Origin: Bradyrhizobium campsiandrae
GTDB lineage: Bacteria > Pseudomonadota > Alphaproteobacteria > Rhizobiales > Xanthobacteraceae
DNA: 64,000 nucleotides
Direction of reading: 5' to 3'
Assembly (NCBI RefSeq): GCF_014529705.1
Contig: NZ_JAANIH010000006.1
Coordinates: forward strand, 62,001-126,000
This document shows, piece by piece, positions 16,173 through 24,940 of the stretch. The notes below the pieces were generated by a model that was not told the DNA's origin, searched no databases, and was given only the letters and a program-made list of their open reading frames with translations. The translations under genes were made by a program, and so were the position numbers. Every line of letters begins with the position of its first letter. Position 1 is the first letter of the stretch.

Positions 16173-17615
16173 CTAGGTGGCGGCAACGCGCCCCTTGTTC
16201 AGTTCAAGATCGCGCAAACCGAGGACCCTCCGTCCCAATTGTCGGTGAAACAGCAGATAGCTGATCGCGATGGTCACGACGTAGGCAGCCGTGCCAAGCA
16301 GCCAGGCGGACCTCGGTGTCACCGCCATTTCCATGACGCGATTTGCGGCAACGAGACCGAGCAACGTCGCGATCGTCGCAGGCGCAAGCGCCTTGACCAG
16401 ATCGAGCACCGGCAGCCGGGTTTCCCACGAGGTGATCAGCATCGTGGCGACGGAAACGACCAGCGTCACCGCGAGGTAGATCTTGATGATCCCGATCAGC
16501 CCAAATCTCAGTCCGATGACGAACGCCACGATGGTCGAGATGCTGTTCGCGGTCGACACCCAGAATTGCAGCTTAGCCTTGCCGCGCGACAGCAGCATGG
16601 CGCCGCTATAGGCCGTGATCGATTGCGCCGCGCCGGCGATCGACATCAGCCCGACCAGGGGAATGATGCCGGTCCACTTGGCCGGAAAGAACGTGGTGAA
16701 GAGATAGTCGGCGCCGAAGGTGAGATAGAGCATGCCGGGAAACACCACGGCCGCCGTCAGCGACAGCACGCCGCAGATGATCTCGTTGCGCTCCTTCAGG
16801 GAACCCCTTGCGGCCTGACGGCTGAGCGTAGCCATCAGGACGCCGCTGCCGGGCCATGTGATCACCATCAGCGGAAGGATCATGATCTGGTAGGCGAGGC
16901 CATACAAGCCGACGGCCGCCGCGCCGACGGCGCCGCCGATCAGGACGTTGCCGACCGCCCGGCCGGCAAAGTTGAGCAGATTGCTGGCCAGCACCCAGCC
17001 GCCGAAGGTCAGGATCGAGCGCACGCGGCCCCATTGAAAGTTGAGCTGCACGTCCTTTCGCGCGATGAATGCGAAGGCCGCGGCGCGGACGATCTGGACG
17101 ACCACATAATAGCTCACCAGTGCCCAGACGCCCCAGCCGAGGAGAGCGCCCAGAACGCAACTGATGACCGAGACGATGACGGCGGTGATCTCGACGCTCG
17201 CCACGACCTGATAGCGCAAATGCCGCTCGAGCACGGCGCGCGGGCCGAGTGCGGCAATCGAGAGCACCACCGAAATCGACAGCGTGGCGAGCACGCGTCC
17301 CAATCCCTCCATTTCGAGGCCGGCGGCAAGAGGCGCGGAGATGGCCGCCAGGATCGCCGCGCAGAGCAGCCCGATGGCGCAGATCAGCGTGATCGCCGCG
17401 CCCGCGTCATCCCGATCGAGCGTTGCCCGCTGCACCATGGCGCTCGACATGCCGAGATCGGTCAGGAGCGCGATGAATCCGACGAACGGCAGCGAAAAGG
17501 TGACGAGGCCGAATTCTGCAGGCGCCGCGAAATACGTCATCATGACGGTCATCGCGAACTGCAGGCCGGATTTGAGGACGTTCATGCCGGACATCGACAG
17601 CAGATTTTTCAGCAT
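16173..17615 (-). CDS. Wzx-type polysaccharide flippase (left copy)
   Basis: A 480-residue polytopic protein with about twelve to fourteen helices, of the MVF/polysaccharide-transporter type that flips lipid-linked repeat units across the inner membrane. It opens with SMSGMNVLKSGLQFAMTVMMTYF, followed by AAPAEFGLVTF, the usual 'front' of Wzx proteins, and has SSAMVQRATL and LYGLAYQIMILPLMVI segments. ATG at 17615 (GGAG upstream) is preferred over a GTG twelve codons earlier. Only bases from 16788 upward are mirrored in the right half of the window (63173-64000). Confidence 0.88.
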   Translation of the reverse strand: MLKNLLSMSGMNVLKSGLQFAMTVMMTYFAAPAEFGLVTFSLPFVGFIALLTDLGMSSAMVQRATLDRDDAGAAITLICAIGLLCAAILAAISAPLAAGLEMEGLGRVLATLSISVVLSIAALGPRAVLERHLRYQVVASVEITAVIVSVISCVLGALLGWGVWALVSYYVVVQIVRAAAFAFIARKDVQLNFQWGRVRSILTFGGWVLASNLLNFAGRAVGNVLIGGAVGAAAVGLYGLAYQIMILPLMVITWPGSGVLMATLSRQAARGSLKERNEIICGVLSLTAAVVFPGMLYLTFGADYLFTTFFPAKWTGIIPLVGLMSIAGAAQSITAYSGAMLLSRGKAKLQFWVSTANSISTIVAFVIGLRFGLIGIIKIYLAVTLVVSVATMLITSWETRLPVLDLVKALAPATIATLLGLVAANRVMEMAVTPRSAWLLGTAAYVVTIAISYLLFHRQLGRRVLGLRDLELNKGRVAAT

Positions 17616-17798
17616 TGCGTCGATCTCCGGGTGCCAGAGGATGACATCCACTCAAGTTCCATATCCCCCAGCCCCCGCACCCGCGCGTTTATCTCGCACA
17701 TGCACAACTGGCAAGACAAGCGATCGTGCAAGTCGCACTGCCGGGTTGTTGGGCAGAGCATTGTTCGTTTTCGCGCGCATGGTGGCGTCATGCTGTCT

Positions 17799-19211
17799 TT
17801 ACACATCTGCTCGGGATGTGCCGGGCGCTTCGAGAAAGCGTCCTCTCCAGGCAAGGAGCGCGACGATCGCCGTGGCCGCCACGATCTTCGCGCCCAGCCA
17901 GATCGCAGACGTCGAGGGAACAGCCGAAAATGCGCCGATGATTGCGGCCCCCGCAACGGATGCCGCGACGAGACTCCATCGTGGCGTTGCGCCGAACCGG
18001 ATCATGGGCCCCGCTGCGAGCACGATGACGATCGCGGTTGCGAGGATCGCCCCGGTCAGGACGAAAGTCGGTATTCCCGTGATTGCTTGTGTCGGCACGG
18101 CGACGGCGAGGACGAGCAGCAATTGGCAGAGTGCGACGACGACGAGCCGCACCGCGGATTTCGTCAAATGTGGCGCAATCGCGAGCGTGGATTGCAGATG
18201 ACAATGCATGAAATAGAAGCAGGCCGCGGCCGCCGACGTCTGGAGAAAGCCCGGCAGAATGGACGCCGGAACGAACAATTGCCCGGCGTCCGGCAGAAAT
18301 CCGATCAGACCTCCGAGCATCACCAGGGTGGCGCATATGATGAAGTCGAGGAGGTGGGCGACGGCCGAACGGGCATCGGCGGCGCTGCCGCGCTCGTATT
18401 GATGGACGACCTCGGGGTAGTTGACGGTATGAATGGCCGCGACGAGCACCGCGAACGGCCGTTGCAGCAGATCGATCGCCATCGAGAAGCCCGCGGTGAC
18501 CGCCGGGGCGTTCGCACCCAGGCCCGACACGACGACGAAGCGCATCGAGACCGGAACCGAAAGGTGTAGCACCGAGGCGCCGGCGGCGAGCATCCCATAG
18601 TGCGCGAAGCCGCCCCAATCCCGAAGCAGGTCCGAACGCGCCACTTTCCGCAGCGCGTAAGGATGCAGCCATTGGCCCGCGATCAGGCTGGCGAGTTGCG
18701 CCCCCAGCATGCCGAGCAGCGCCGCGTCGGCCGTGCCATGGAACCACGCTGCGGCTGTCGCCCCGCCCACCATCAGCGTCGCTCTGAGAATCAGGAGAAA
18801 CGCAGCTGCACCGAGCCGGTGCGAGACGCGGACGACCATGAAGTGGAGGTCCGTAGCACCCTGGGCGACGGCCAGCGCGAGGCCGACATAACCCACGCTC
18901 GCGGCGATCGGTGGCACGAACGAAACGACGAGGCCGCCGATCACCAGCAGCGCGAGCGCGCTGGCGAGCGCGGCGGCGAACAGCGAGGATCTCAGTCGTT
19001 CTGCATCGTCCCGCACGGCGGCGGCCAGAAAGCGCACGCCGGCCAGTTGCAGCCATTCGAACATCAGCACGCTGAGCAGCTGACTGGCGGCGAGCGTGAG
19101 GGAGAACGTGGCGTAGGCGAGCGGCGAGAGAACCCGGCCGAGCAGAAAGATGAGAATGATCGCCGCCGCACTCTGGTAGACGACCCCGGCAAGTGCGAAC
19201 AGGCGGGTCAT
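17799..19211 (-). CDS. Second Wzx-type flippase / oligosaccharide transporter (left copy)
   Basis: A 470-residue membrane protein with about twelve to fourteen helices. It starts MTRLFALAGVVYQSAAAIILIF with the LGRVLSPLAYATFSL segment typical of polysaccharide-transporter proteins. Two such genes in one locus may mean two glycan substrates, or one flippase plus a divergent accessory. The right copy (61577-62989) differs in a patch around residues 170-180 (left LASLIAGQWLHPYAL, right RAVLIVGQGLYPYAL). No good Shine-Dalgarno motif precedes the ATG. A 69-bp gap separates it from the upstream glycosyltransferase. Confidence 0.82.
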   Translation of the reverse strand: MTRLFALAGVVYQSAAAIILIFLLGRVLSPLAYATFSLTLAASQLLSVLMFEWLQLAGVRFLAAAVRDDAERLRSSLFAAALASALALLVIGGLVVSFVPPIAASVGYVGLALAVAQGATDLHFMVVRVSHRLGAAAFLLILRATLMVGGATAAAWFHGTADAALLGMLGAQLASLIAGQWLHPYALRKVARSDLLRDWGGFAHYGMLAAGASVLHLSVPVSMRFVVVSGLGANAPAVTAGFSMAIDLLQRPFAVLVAAIHTVNYPEVVHQYERGSAADARSAVAHLLDFIICATLVMLGGLIGFLPDAGQLFVPASILPGFLQTSAAAACFYFMHCHLQSTLAIAPHLTKSAVRLVVVALCQLLLVLAVAVPTQAITGIPTFVLTGAILATAIVIVLAAGPMIRFGATPRWSLVAASVAGAAIIGAFSAVPSTSAIWLGAKIVAATAIVALLAWRGRFLEAPGTSRADV

Positions 19212-19280
19212 GTGACATTCAAGCCGCTGACCGTCGCGCAGGGAGGAACGGGTTCATGGCGCAAACCGGTCATCCCGATT

Positions 19281-20480
19281 CTATTGCTTTCGCCGGCTCA
19301 AATGTTCGAAGGCGTCGCGATATTCGGTGATGACGTCCGTGAACGTGCGGTGGTCGTTCTTCTCGGCCAGCCTGCCGACCATCGCCGCCAGCTCCTCGGG
19401 CTTCGACATGATGCGCAGAATGCTGTCCGCCAGCGATTTCGGGTCTGGCGCGGTCAACCAGCCGACTGCCCCGCGCTCCACGGCTTCTGGGATTCCGCCT
19501 AATGGCGTCCCCAGGAAAGGCTTGCGGGCGGCCTGCGCGTCGGCGACGACGAGCGGACCCGGCTCCTCCCAGATCGGCGGGAGCACGACCACGTCGATCT
19601 GCCGGTAGAACTTCTCCGGCTCGACGAAGCCGAGAAATTCGATGTTGGCCTTCGGCGCCATCGCCCTGAGCTCCTGCTGGATCTGCGCGTCAGCGACGCC
19701 TGCGATGACGAGCCGCACCCGGTCATGGGGAAGATAGGCGAACGCCTTGACGAGATTGTAGATGCCTTTCTCTTCCGTGAGACGGCCGATGAAGCCGAGG
19801 ATCAGGACCGGACCTGGATCATGCCGCGAGGGCGCGGAGACCGGCATCGTCGATGCATGGTGGCTCACTTTGCGCAGCTCCGTATCCGTGAACAGGCCCG
19901 TCTCGAGATGGATGTCGAGGATGCGCTGGCTGACGCCGACGACGCCGCGCAGATATTTGGTCGCGCCTCGGCGATTGATGGTCAGCAATCTGCAGCTCAT
20001 GCAGGTATGCTCGCAGGTCTTCCCCTTCGAGAAGCGCGAGCATCGCGGGCAAGTCAGGTAGTAATCGTGCAAGGTGTGGAGCACCGGCACGTTCATTTCG
20101 GCGGCGACCTTCCATACGGCCGTGGTGAGGCCCGATAGATTGTTCGAGTGCAGCACGTCGGGCCTGAAGGCCTTGATCCTGTCGGCGACGAGGTCGGCGC
20201 TCCCGCTCCAGTCCTCCATCACATGCCACAAGCCTCTCGCCGGCGCGCTGCGCTGCCCGGTGAAGGGTCGATAGATATTCTTGACCGGCGCCGAGTACAC
20301 CTCGATCCCGTTGTCCGTCTCCATCGCCTGTTCAGGCAGCGAGGCGGCGCGAACGACCTCGACGGTATCGCCATTCTTCAACAGGCCGTCGGTAATGCGG
20401 CGCACGAATATCTCGGGTCCTACGACCACCTTCGGGGCGCCGGGAGTCGGATACAATGACGATGTAATCAATACCCTCAT
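19281..20480 (-). CDS. GT4-family glycosyltransferase, Cys-rich subtype (left copy)
   Basis: A 399-residue GT-B glycosyltransferase. It has N-terminal MRVLITSSLYPTPGAPKVV, a donor domain with LILGFIGRLTEEKGIYNLVKAF, and IWEEPGPLVVADAQA, where the usual E-x7-E pair is E-x7-D. Near residues 138-160 is a cysteine cluster, CPRCSRFSKGKTCEHTCMSC. The glycine-rich acceptor loop reads VVVGPEIF here but VVGGAEIF in the right copy (60308-61507). Since GGAE is the family norm, the left copy carries base errors. It probably adds a sugar to the EPS lipid-linked intermediate. Confidence 0.88.
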   Translation of the reverse strand: MRVLITSSLYPTPGAPKVVVGPEIFVRRITDGLLKNGDTVEVVRAASLPEQAMETDNGIEVYSAPVKNIYRPFTGQRSAPARGLWHVMEDWSGSADLVADRIKAFRPDVLHSNNLSGLTTAVWKVAAEMNVPVLHTLHDYYLTCPRCSRFSKGKTCEHTCMSCRLLTINRRGATKYLRGVVGVSQRILDIHLETGLFTDTELRKVSHHASTMPVSAPSRHDPGPVLILGFIGRLTEEKGIYNLVKAFAYLPHDRVRLVIAGVADAQIQQELRAMAPKANIEFLGFVEPEKFYRQIDVVVLPPIWEEPGPLVVADAQAARKPFLGTPLGGIPEAVERGAVGWLTAPDPKSLADSILRIMSKPEELAAMVGRLAEKNDHRTFTDVITEYRDAFEHLSRRKQ

Positions 20481-20531
20481 CGAAAGAATCTCATCCAGTC
20501 TGGATCTGTGAACGAACCCCGAGAGTCCTTC

Positions 20532-21746
20532 TCATCTTTCTCCATCGGCGTTCGGGGTGCCTGCCAAATAGACGTCGAGATATTGTCGGGTGACAGCTTC
20601 ACGCCAGAAGCTGGCTGCAAATTCAGGCCGCGATGGGAAAGCCTTCTTCCATTTCGGCGCCTCGCTGATGGCCTGCTTCATCAGTTTGGCAAGTTCGTGA
20701 AAGTCGCTCGGCTCGTAAGTGCCGAGCGAGGTCGAGAAATGCGAGATCTCCGGTATGCCGCCGGCGGTCGAGCAAATGGTCGCCCGACCGGCGTTGATGC
20801 TTTCGATCAGCGTGCGCGGCAATGGCTCGGGCCAAACCGAACTGATCAGGCAAACATCCACGGTGGAGTAGAATTCCGTGGGCTTCACGAAGCCCAGCCA
20901 TTTGATCCTCTGATTATCATACCGTCCCCTCAGCTCCCGTTCGTAAGCTTCGATGCCCTTTCCGGCGGTTGTGAGTTGCCAGCGCGAATCCGGGAGCAGC
21001 GAGACGGCTTTGAGGACGACATCGATGCCCTTTTCCGGCTCGATGCGGCCGATGAAGCCGAAAGTCATGTCGGCATCGGAGTTCGGCGGGCCAGGCCGAA
21101 CGCTGGAATCTGCAATGTTGTAGATGACCCGGTGCGAAACGTCGGGGAAAAAGCCGAGCTTGAGGTGCCGGTCGAGCACGTACTGGCTGTTGGAGACCAC
21201 CGCATCGACCATCCGCGAGGCGTACAGATGCGGCATGGTCATGGTGGTGCACGCCAGGCAACGCTGTTCGCAGGTGGAGCCTTTGCTGAAGAGCGTCGAT
21301 CGTTTGCAGATCAGCGAATAGTCGCGCAGCGTATGAACGATACGAAGGTTGCGGCGCTTGGCCTCGGCCCAGAGCGAGACTGAAAATCCGGTCAGATTGT
21401 TGGTGTGGACGACATCCGGCTTCTCGGCGTCGAGAATGGCGCCAAACCTCTTCGCCGCCGGCCTGTTCCAGGTATCGCGCAGGTGCCATCGCAGACGTTC
21501 GAACGGAGGCGGCTTGCGATCCTGTCCAAACGGCCAATAGGCATTGTCGATCTGCACCCGATAGGTGCGGATCCCGTTGCGATTGCCGATCGAGACGTCG
21601 CCGGCTTCCTGCAGGCAGACGACGGCAACCTGATGGCCATTGCGCATGAAGGCTGCTGCGAGCAGCGATACCGACACCTCGGCTCCTCCCATGACGTCGG
21701 GCGGATAGAGGGTATTCACGATGAGTATCTTCAACGATCGCCTCAT
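20532..21746 (-). CDS. GT4-family glycosyltransferase, Cys-rich subtype (left copy)
   Basis: A 404-residue GT-B enzyme: LKILIVNTLYPPDVMGGAEVS at the N-terminus, FGFIGRIEPEKGIDVVLKAV in the donor domain, and PEPLPRTLIES as the E-x7-E catalytic pair. It shares a cysteine cluster (FSKGSTCEQRCLAC) with its downstream neighbour, so the two are paralogues. ATG at 21746 begins right at the conserved strand; an upstream GTG adds 30 residues with no family character. It lies 51 bp upstream of the next glycosyltransferase. The right copy (59042-60256) differs by scattered residues. Confidence 0.87.
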   Translation of the reverse strand: MRRSLKILIVNTLYPPDVMGGAEVSVSLLAAAFMRNGHQVAVVCLQEAGDVSIGNRNGIRTYRVQIDNAYWPFGQDRKPPPFERLRWHLRDTWNRPAAKRFGAILDAEKPDVVHTNNLTGFSVSLWAEAKRRNLRIVHTLRDYSLICKRSTLFSKGSTCEQRCLACTTMTMPHLYASRMVDAVVSNSQYVLDRHLKLGFFPDVSHRVIYNIADSSVRPGPPNSDADMTFGFIGRIEPEKGIDVVLKAVSLLPDSRWQLTTAGKGIEAYERELRGRYDNQRIKWLGFVKPTEFYSTVDVCLISSVWPEPLPRTLIESINAGRATICSTAGGIPEISHFSTSLGTYEPSDFHELAKLMKQAISEAPKWKKAFPSRPEFAASFWREAVTRQYLDVYLAGTPNADGER

Positions 21747-21959
21747 GCGTTGATCTATGATTGGGGCGCACCTCGCTTGCCACGCAAGAGCCGGATCCGC
21801 AATCGCATTCCATCCCAAAACGGCGTGAACGATCACGCCGGGGACGAGCGTGGAATGCTCATCCGGTATTCAAGAAGCGGGCCATGAAAATCCGGTCCGG
21901 ATCTCCGCGCAGGATGAAACCGAACCGAACCATGCGAGATGAGACGCGCGTGGTCGTTC

Positions 21960-23189
21960 CTATTTGGAGTTGACCACGACGGTGGAGATGTTCGACGCGT
22001 TCGTCGAGGCCGCATCCAGCGGGTTCATGAGTTTGACAAATTCGGTCGACGGCGATTCCGCGACCGAAATCACGTCGTGATCTCGCATCCTGAACGTATC
22101 GGCCTGGAACCAGCCGTCGGGCTTGCTCATGTCGAACTTGTAGACGGCCGGGACCGTCACGGTCGGAAATTGCGAGACGTTGACGCCGATGCTCGCGAGA
22201 AGCGGCTTTGGCTCGAACCGGTAGACGTAGATCGACTTGGAATCGGCGCGAGTTCCATCGAGGCCGCCGGCTTTCGCGAGGGCCTCGGCCAGCGACATGT
22301 TGTCGTTCTCGAAGGTGAAGCGGCGGTTGTTCGTGCCGCCGATCGATCCCGGCGACGGCGTCGAGCCGAACGCCATGTAAACCCTGGGAATGCGCGTGAG
22401 GAAGACCACGTCACCGGGAGCGAGCAGCACGTCCTCGCTCGGATGATGCACGACCGAGGACATCGTCTCGCTGTAGGTGCGTCCTTCGCGCTTGATCGTG
22501 ATCGTGCTCTCATAGGACGGAAATTTGGGACCGCCGGCGCGCGCGATCGCGCCCATCAGTCGAATGCCGCCGGGATCGATCGGAAAACGCAACGGCGAAT
22601 TGACTTCGCCCAGCACGCTGACCTGATTGCCGCGCTGCTCCGCGACGCTGACGACCGCTTGCGGATCGATGGCGCGATCCTTGAGGCGTTCACGGACGAT
22701 GTTCGAGACGGCCCGCGGCGTCAGTCCGGCGACCTTGATCGAGCCGGCGTAGGGAATGTTGATATTGCCGGACTGGTCGACCTGCTGGCGCGGAATGTCG
22801 ACGAAGTTGCCCGGCCTCACGCCGGCTTCGCGCGGAATGAACAGGCCGCCCGCCTGTGCCTCGTAGACGGTCACGGTGACGATGTCGCCGACGCCGATCG
22901 TCACGTCGCGGTAATTGCCGCCGGGGAGGTGGGAGAAGATGAGACCGGAACTGTCGGTGAACGCGTTGGTCGCCTGCAGCACCGCCGGATTGACCGGCAT
23001 CAGGGCATAGGCAAGCGGCGCCCTCGGCGCGGTGCCAGGCGCTGCATTGGTCTGCGTGGCAACGGCATCGGGAGCGTCCAAGGGGATGACGTTCGCGCAG
23101 CCCGCCAAGGAAATGCCGACCGCGGCGATGGCCAGAATTCGACTGATCCCGAAGTCCGAATGAGTTCGTTCGGTCATCGTCAATGTCAT
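21960..23189 (-). CDS. Wza-type polysaccharide export lipoprotein (left copy)
   Basis: A 409-residue outer-membrane polysaccharide export protein. An N-terminal signal ends in the lipobox SLAGC, so the mature protein is lipid-anchored. The polysaccharide-export domain starts with YRDVTIGVGDIVTVTVYEA and contains FVDIPRQQVDQSGNINIPYAGSI across about residues 130-160; SLBB-type domains follow, with VSVLGEVNSPLRFPI and NMSLAEALAKAGGL. It forms the exit channel of Wzy-dependent systems. Start chosen at ATG 23189, preceded by GGGGA. A patch of different residues after position 45 (left PGTAPRAP, right LVTEPSAP) separates the two copies. Confidence 0.92.
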   Translation of the reverse strand: MTLTMTERTHSDFGISRILAIAAVGISLAGCANVIPLDAPDAVATQTNAAPGTAPRAPLAYALMPVNPAVLQATNAFTDSSGLIFSHLPGGNYRDVTIGVGDIVTVTVYEAQAGGLFIPREAGVRPGNFVDIPRQQVDQSGNINIPYAGSIKVAGLTPRAVSNIVRERLKDRAIDPQAVVSVAEQRGNQVSVLGEVNSPLRFPIDPGGIRLMGAIARAGGPKFPSYESTITIKREGRTYSETMSSVVHHPSEDVLLAPGDVVFLTRIPRVYMAFGSTPSPGSIGGTNNRRFTFENDNMSLAEALAKAGGLDGTRADSKSIYVYRFEPKPLLASIGVNVSQFPTVTVPAVYKFDMSKPDGWFQADTFRMRDHDVISVAESPSTEFVKLMNPLDAASTNASNISTVVVNSK

Positions 23190-23711
23190 GTCCCCGCACT
23201 CACGCAAAATCTGAATTACCGTAGCAATCATTCAGCCGCAGAGTCACTGCTGCCTCTTCGTGTTTATGGTAAAGCGCAGATGGTTGTGTCCTTATTGCAA
23301 CTTCGGAATCTGCAGACACGTCTGCGCGGCTGTCTAAAGTTCGCGCGCGACATTGTTCGCATCCTTGCGTCGCGCAAAGTAGACGCACGCGTGTCGGATC
23401 GATGTCACCATTAAGGCCGAGGCGACTTCGTGAGCAGTGCAACGACCAATCTGCGCATCCGATGATCATCACGCGATGGAGTTCCCTTCGGGCTGAGTTG
23501 CCTGATGTCGATCCGATGTCTCGTCTTTGAGCACTGGGACTGCACCGACCGATTGCATCGAAATTGTCCGTTGTCGGCACCATCTCAGTCGATGCTTCGA
23601 TCCGATCGGGGGACGGTCGGATATCAAGGCGCAGACAGCGCGACAAACCGCATCATGACTGATCGGGGCTCGCGCAACTCTTGCTAGCCCGATGGCATGC
23701 TCGGCCGGTGC
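23190..23711. other. 522-bp non-coding region upstream of the export gene (left copy)
   Basis: No protein of recognisable type is encoded here. The region is less GC-rich than its surroundings and lies between two minus-strand genes, so it likely contains the promoter and 5' leader of the Wza-type gene. It includes an inverted repeat, GCAGAC-N2-GTCTGC (23312-23325). The mirrored copy is 57077-57598. Confidence 0.5.
23312..23325. promoter_or_regulatory. Inverted repeat upstream of the export gene (left copy)
   Basis: GCAGAC and GTCTGC are perfect 6-bp half-sites with a 2-bp spacer, about 125 bp upstream of the Wza-type start. They are intact in both arms (right copy 57463-57476). It could be an operator for an EPS regulator; no regulator is assigned. 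Confidence 0.35.
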
Positions 23712-24872
23712 TTATGGTCGAAGATTGTTCGAGAAATCGGACTGCAGCTTGGGTTGCCGCCTGGCCTCGGTCTTCTGGATGTGCAGGACGTCGGCATACA
23801 CCTGAGTCAGGTTCCGGTGGGTCTGCCTGATGTCGTAAAGGCGCGCAAAGCGGCTGTATCCGGCCTGGCCGACCGCGGGCAGATCCAGCTGGCTCGCGCG
23901 CTGAAAACCCTCGACCAGCTTGTCCGGCGAGACCTCGTCGCAGAGCACGCCCGTGACGTCGTCTTCGACGATTTCCGGCAGCGCGCCGATGCGGAACGCG
24001 ATGATCGGCTTTGCCGCCCGCATCGCCTCGATCGCCACCAGGCCAAACGCCTCCCAGCGCGAGGGAATCGCGACCAGATCGGCCTGGTCCAGTTCCGCTT
24101 CGATCTCGTTTCGATTCATCCAGCCGAGCAGCGAGACGTTGGCAGGCAGGTCGTCGACGTTGAACTTGCTCACGACCGAAGCGCCGATGAGGCGCACGTC
24201 GAGCAAATTACCGAGCGCGCGCGCCGCATCAATCAGCAGGTCATATCCCTTCTGACGGTCGAGGCGTCCGATGAAGAGGACCTTGATCTTGTCAGACCGC
24301 CACGGTGCTGCACGCGTGTCGAGCATGGGACGCTGTTTGGAAATGCCGTTATGCACAAGGACTAGGCGATCCGCCGCAATGCCGGCCCGTATGGCGTCCG
24401 CTCGCTCGCTTTCCGAAATGCAAATGATGCGGTCGGTGAGGGGCGACAGTGCAAGCTCGGTGAATTTCGTGACGTCGTGGCTGAGACGGCCCGTCTCGCG
24501 ACCGAAGGCCCATCCATGGGGGCAATAGACGATGCGTGTATGTCGGGAGGCGAACCACAGCACCGGGCGCACCACGAAGCCGGCGAGCGACGAGTGAAGG
24601 TGGATGATGTCAGGCTGAAGCTGCCGGACCGCACGGATGGTTGCAGAAAGCATGCGAAACAACCCGAGCACGCTGCGTCCGTCACGCGGAAATGTGGTGA
24701 TGGCATCGTCTGCGATGTTCACCAGGTCGCTGCGATGATCGGATGGAACGACGTAGTGAACGTTTCCAGGCCCGAAGCTCGCGGACTGATGAGGATGGAG
24801 CTCGTTGAGATAGGTCGCAATCCCGCCCCTGACCGTTTCGGCGATGTGCAGAACCTTCAAGCCGCTGGACAA
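23712..24872 (-). CDS. GT4-family glycosyltransferase with TTG start (left copy)
   Basis: A 386-residue GT-B enzyme: LKVLHIAETVRGGIATYLNEL at the N-terminus, KVLFIGRLDRQKGYDLLIDA in the donor domain, and EAFGLVAIE as the E-x7-E pair. The start is TTG, supported by a strong AAGGAAGGA Shine-Dalgarno motif seven bases upstream. It follows the other GT4 gene by 68 bp. Left and right copies are nearly identical (one visible Leu/Val difference). It is probably a cytoplasmic sugar transferase of the EPS repeat unit; the donor is unknown. Confidence 0.9.
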   Translation of the reverse strand: MSSGLKVLHIAETVRGGIATYLNELHPHQSASFGPGNVHYVVPSDHRSDLVNIADDAITTFPRDGRSVLGLFRMLSATIRAVRQLQPDIIHLHSSLAGFVVRPVLWFASRHTRIVYCPHGWAFGRETGRLSHDVTKFTELALSPLTDRIICISESERADAIRAGIAADRLVLVHNGISKQRPMLDTRAAPWRSDKIKVLFIGRLDRQKGYDLLIDAARALGNLLDVRLIGASVVSKFNVDDLPANVSLLGWMNRNEIEAELDQADLVAIPSRWEAFGLVAIEAMRAAKPIIAFRIGALPEIVEDDVTGVLCDEVSPDKLVEGFQRASQLDLPAVGQAGYSRFARLYDIRQTHRNLTQVYADVLHIQKTEARRQPKLQSDFSNNLRP

Positions 24873-24940
24873 CGGTCAATCCTTCCTTGTCTTGCGAAGA
24901 CCATGTGTAGCGCCTCTAAAGCAGCGATATCTGGGCCGCA

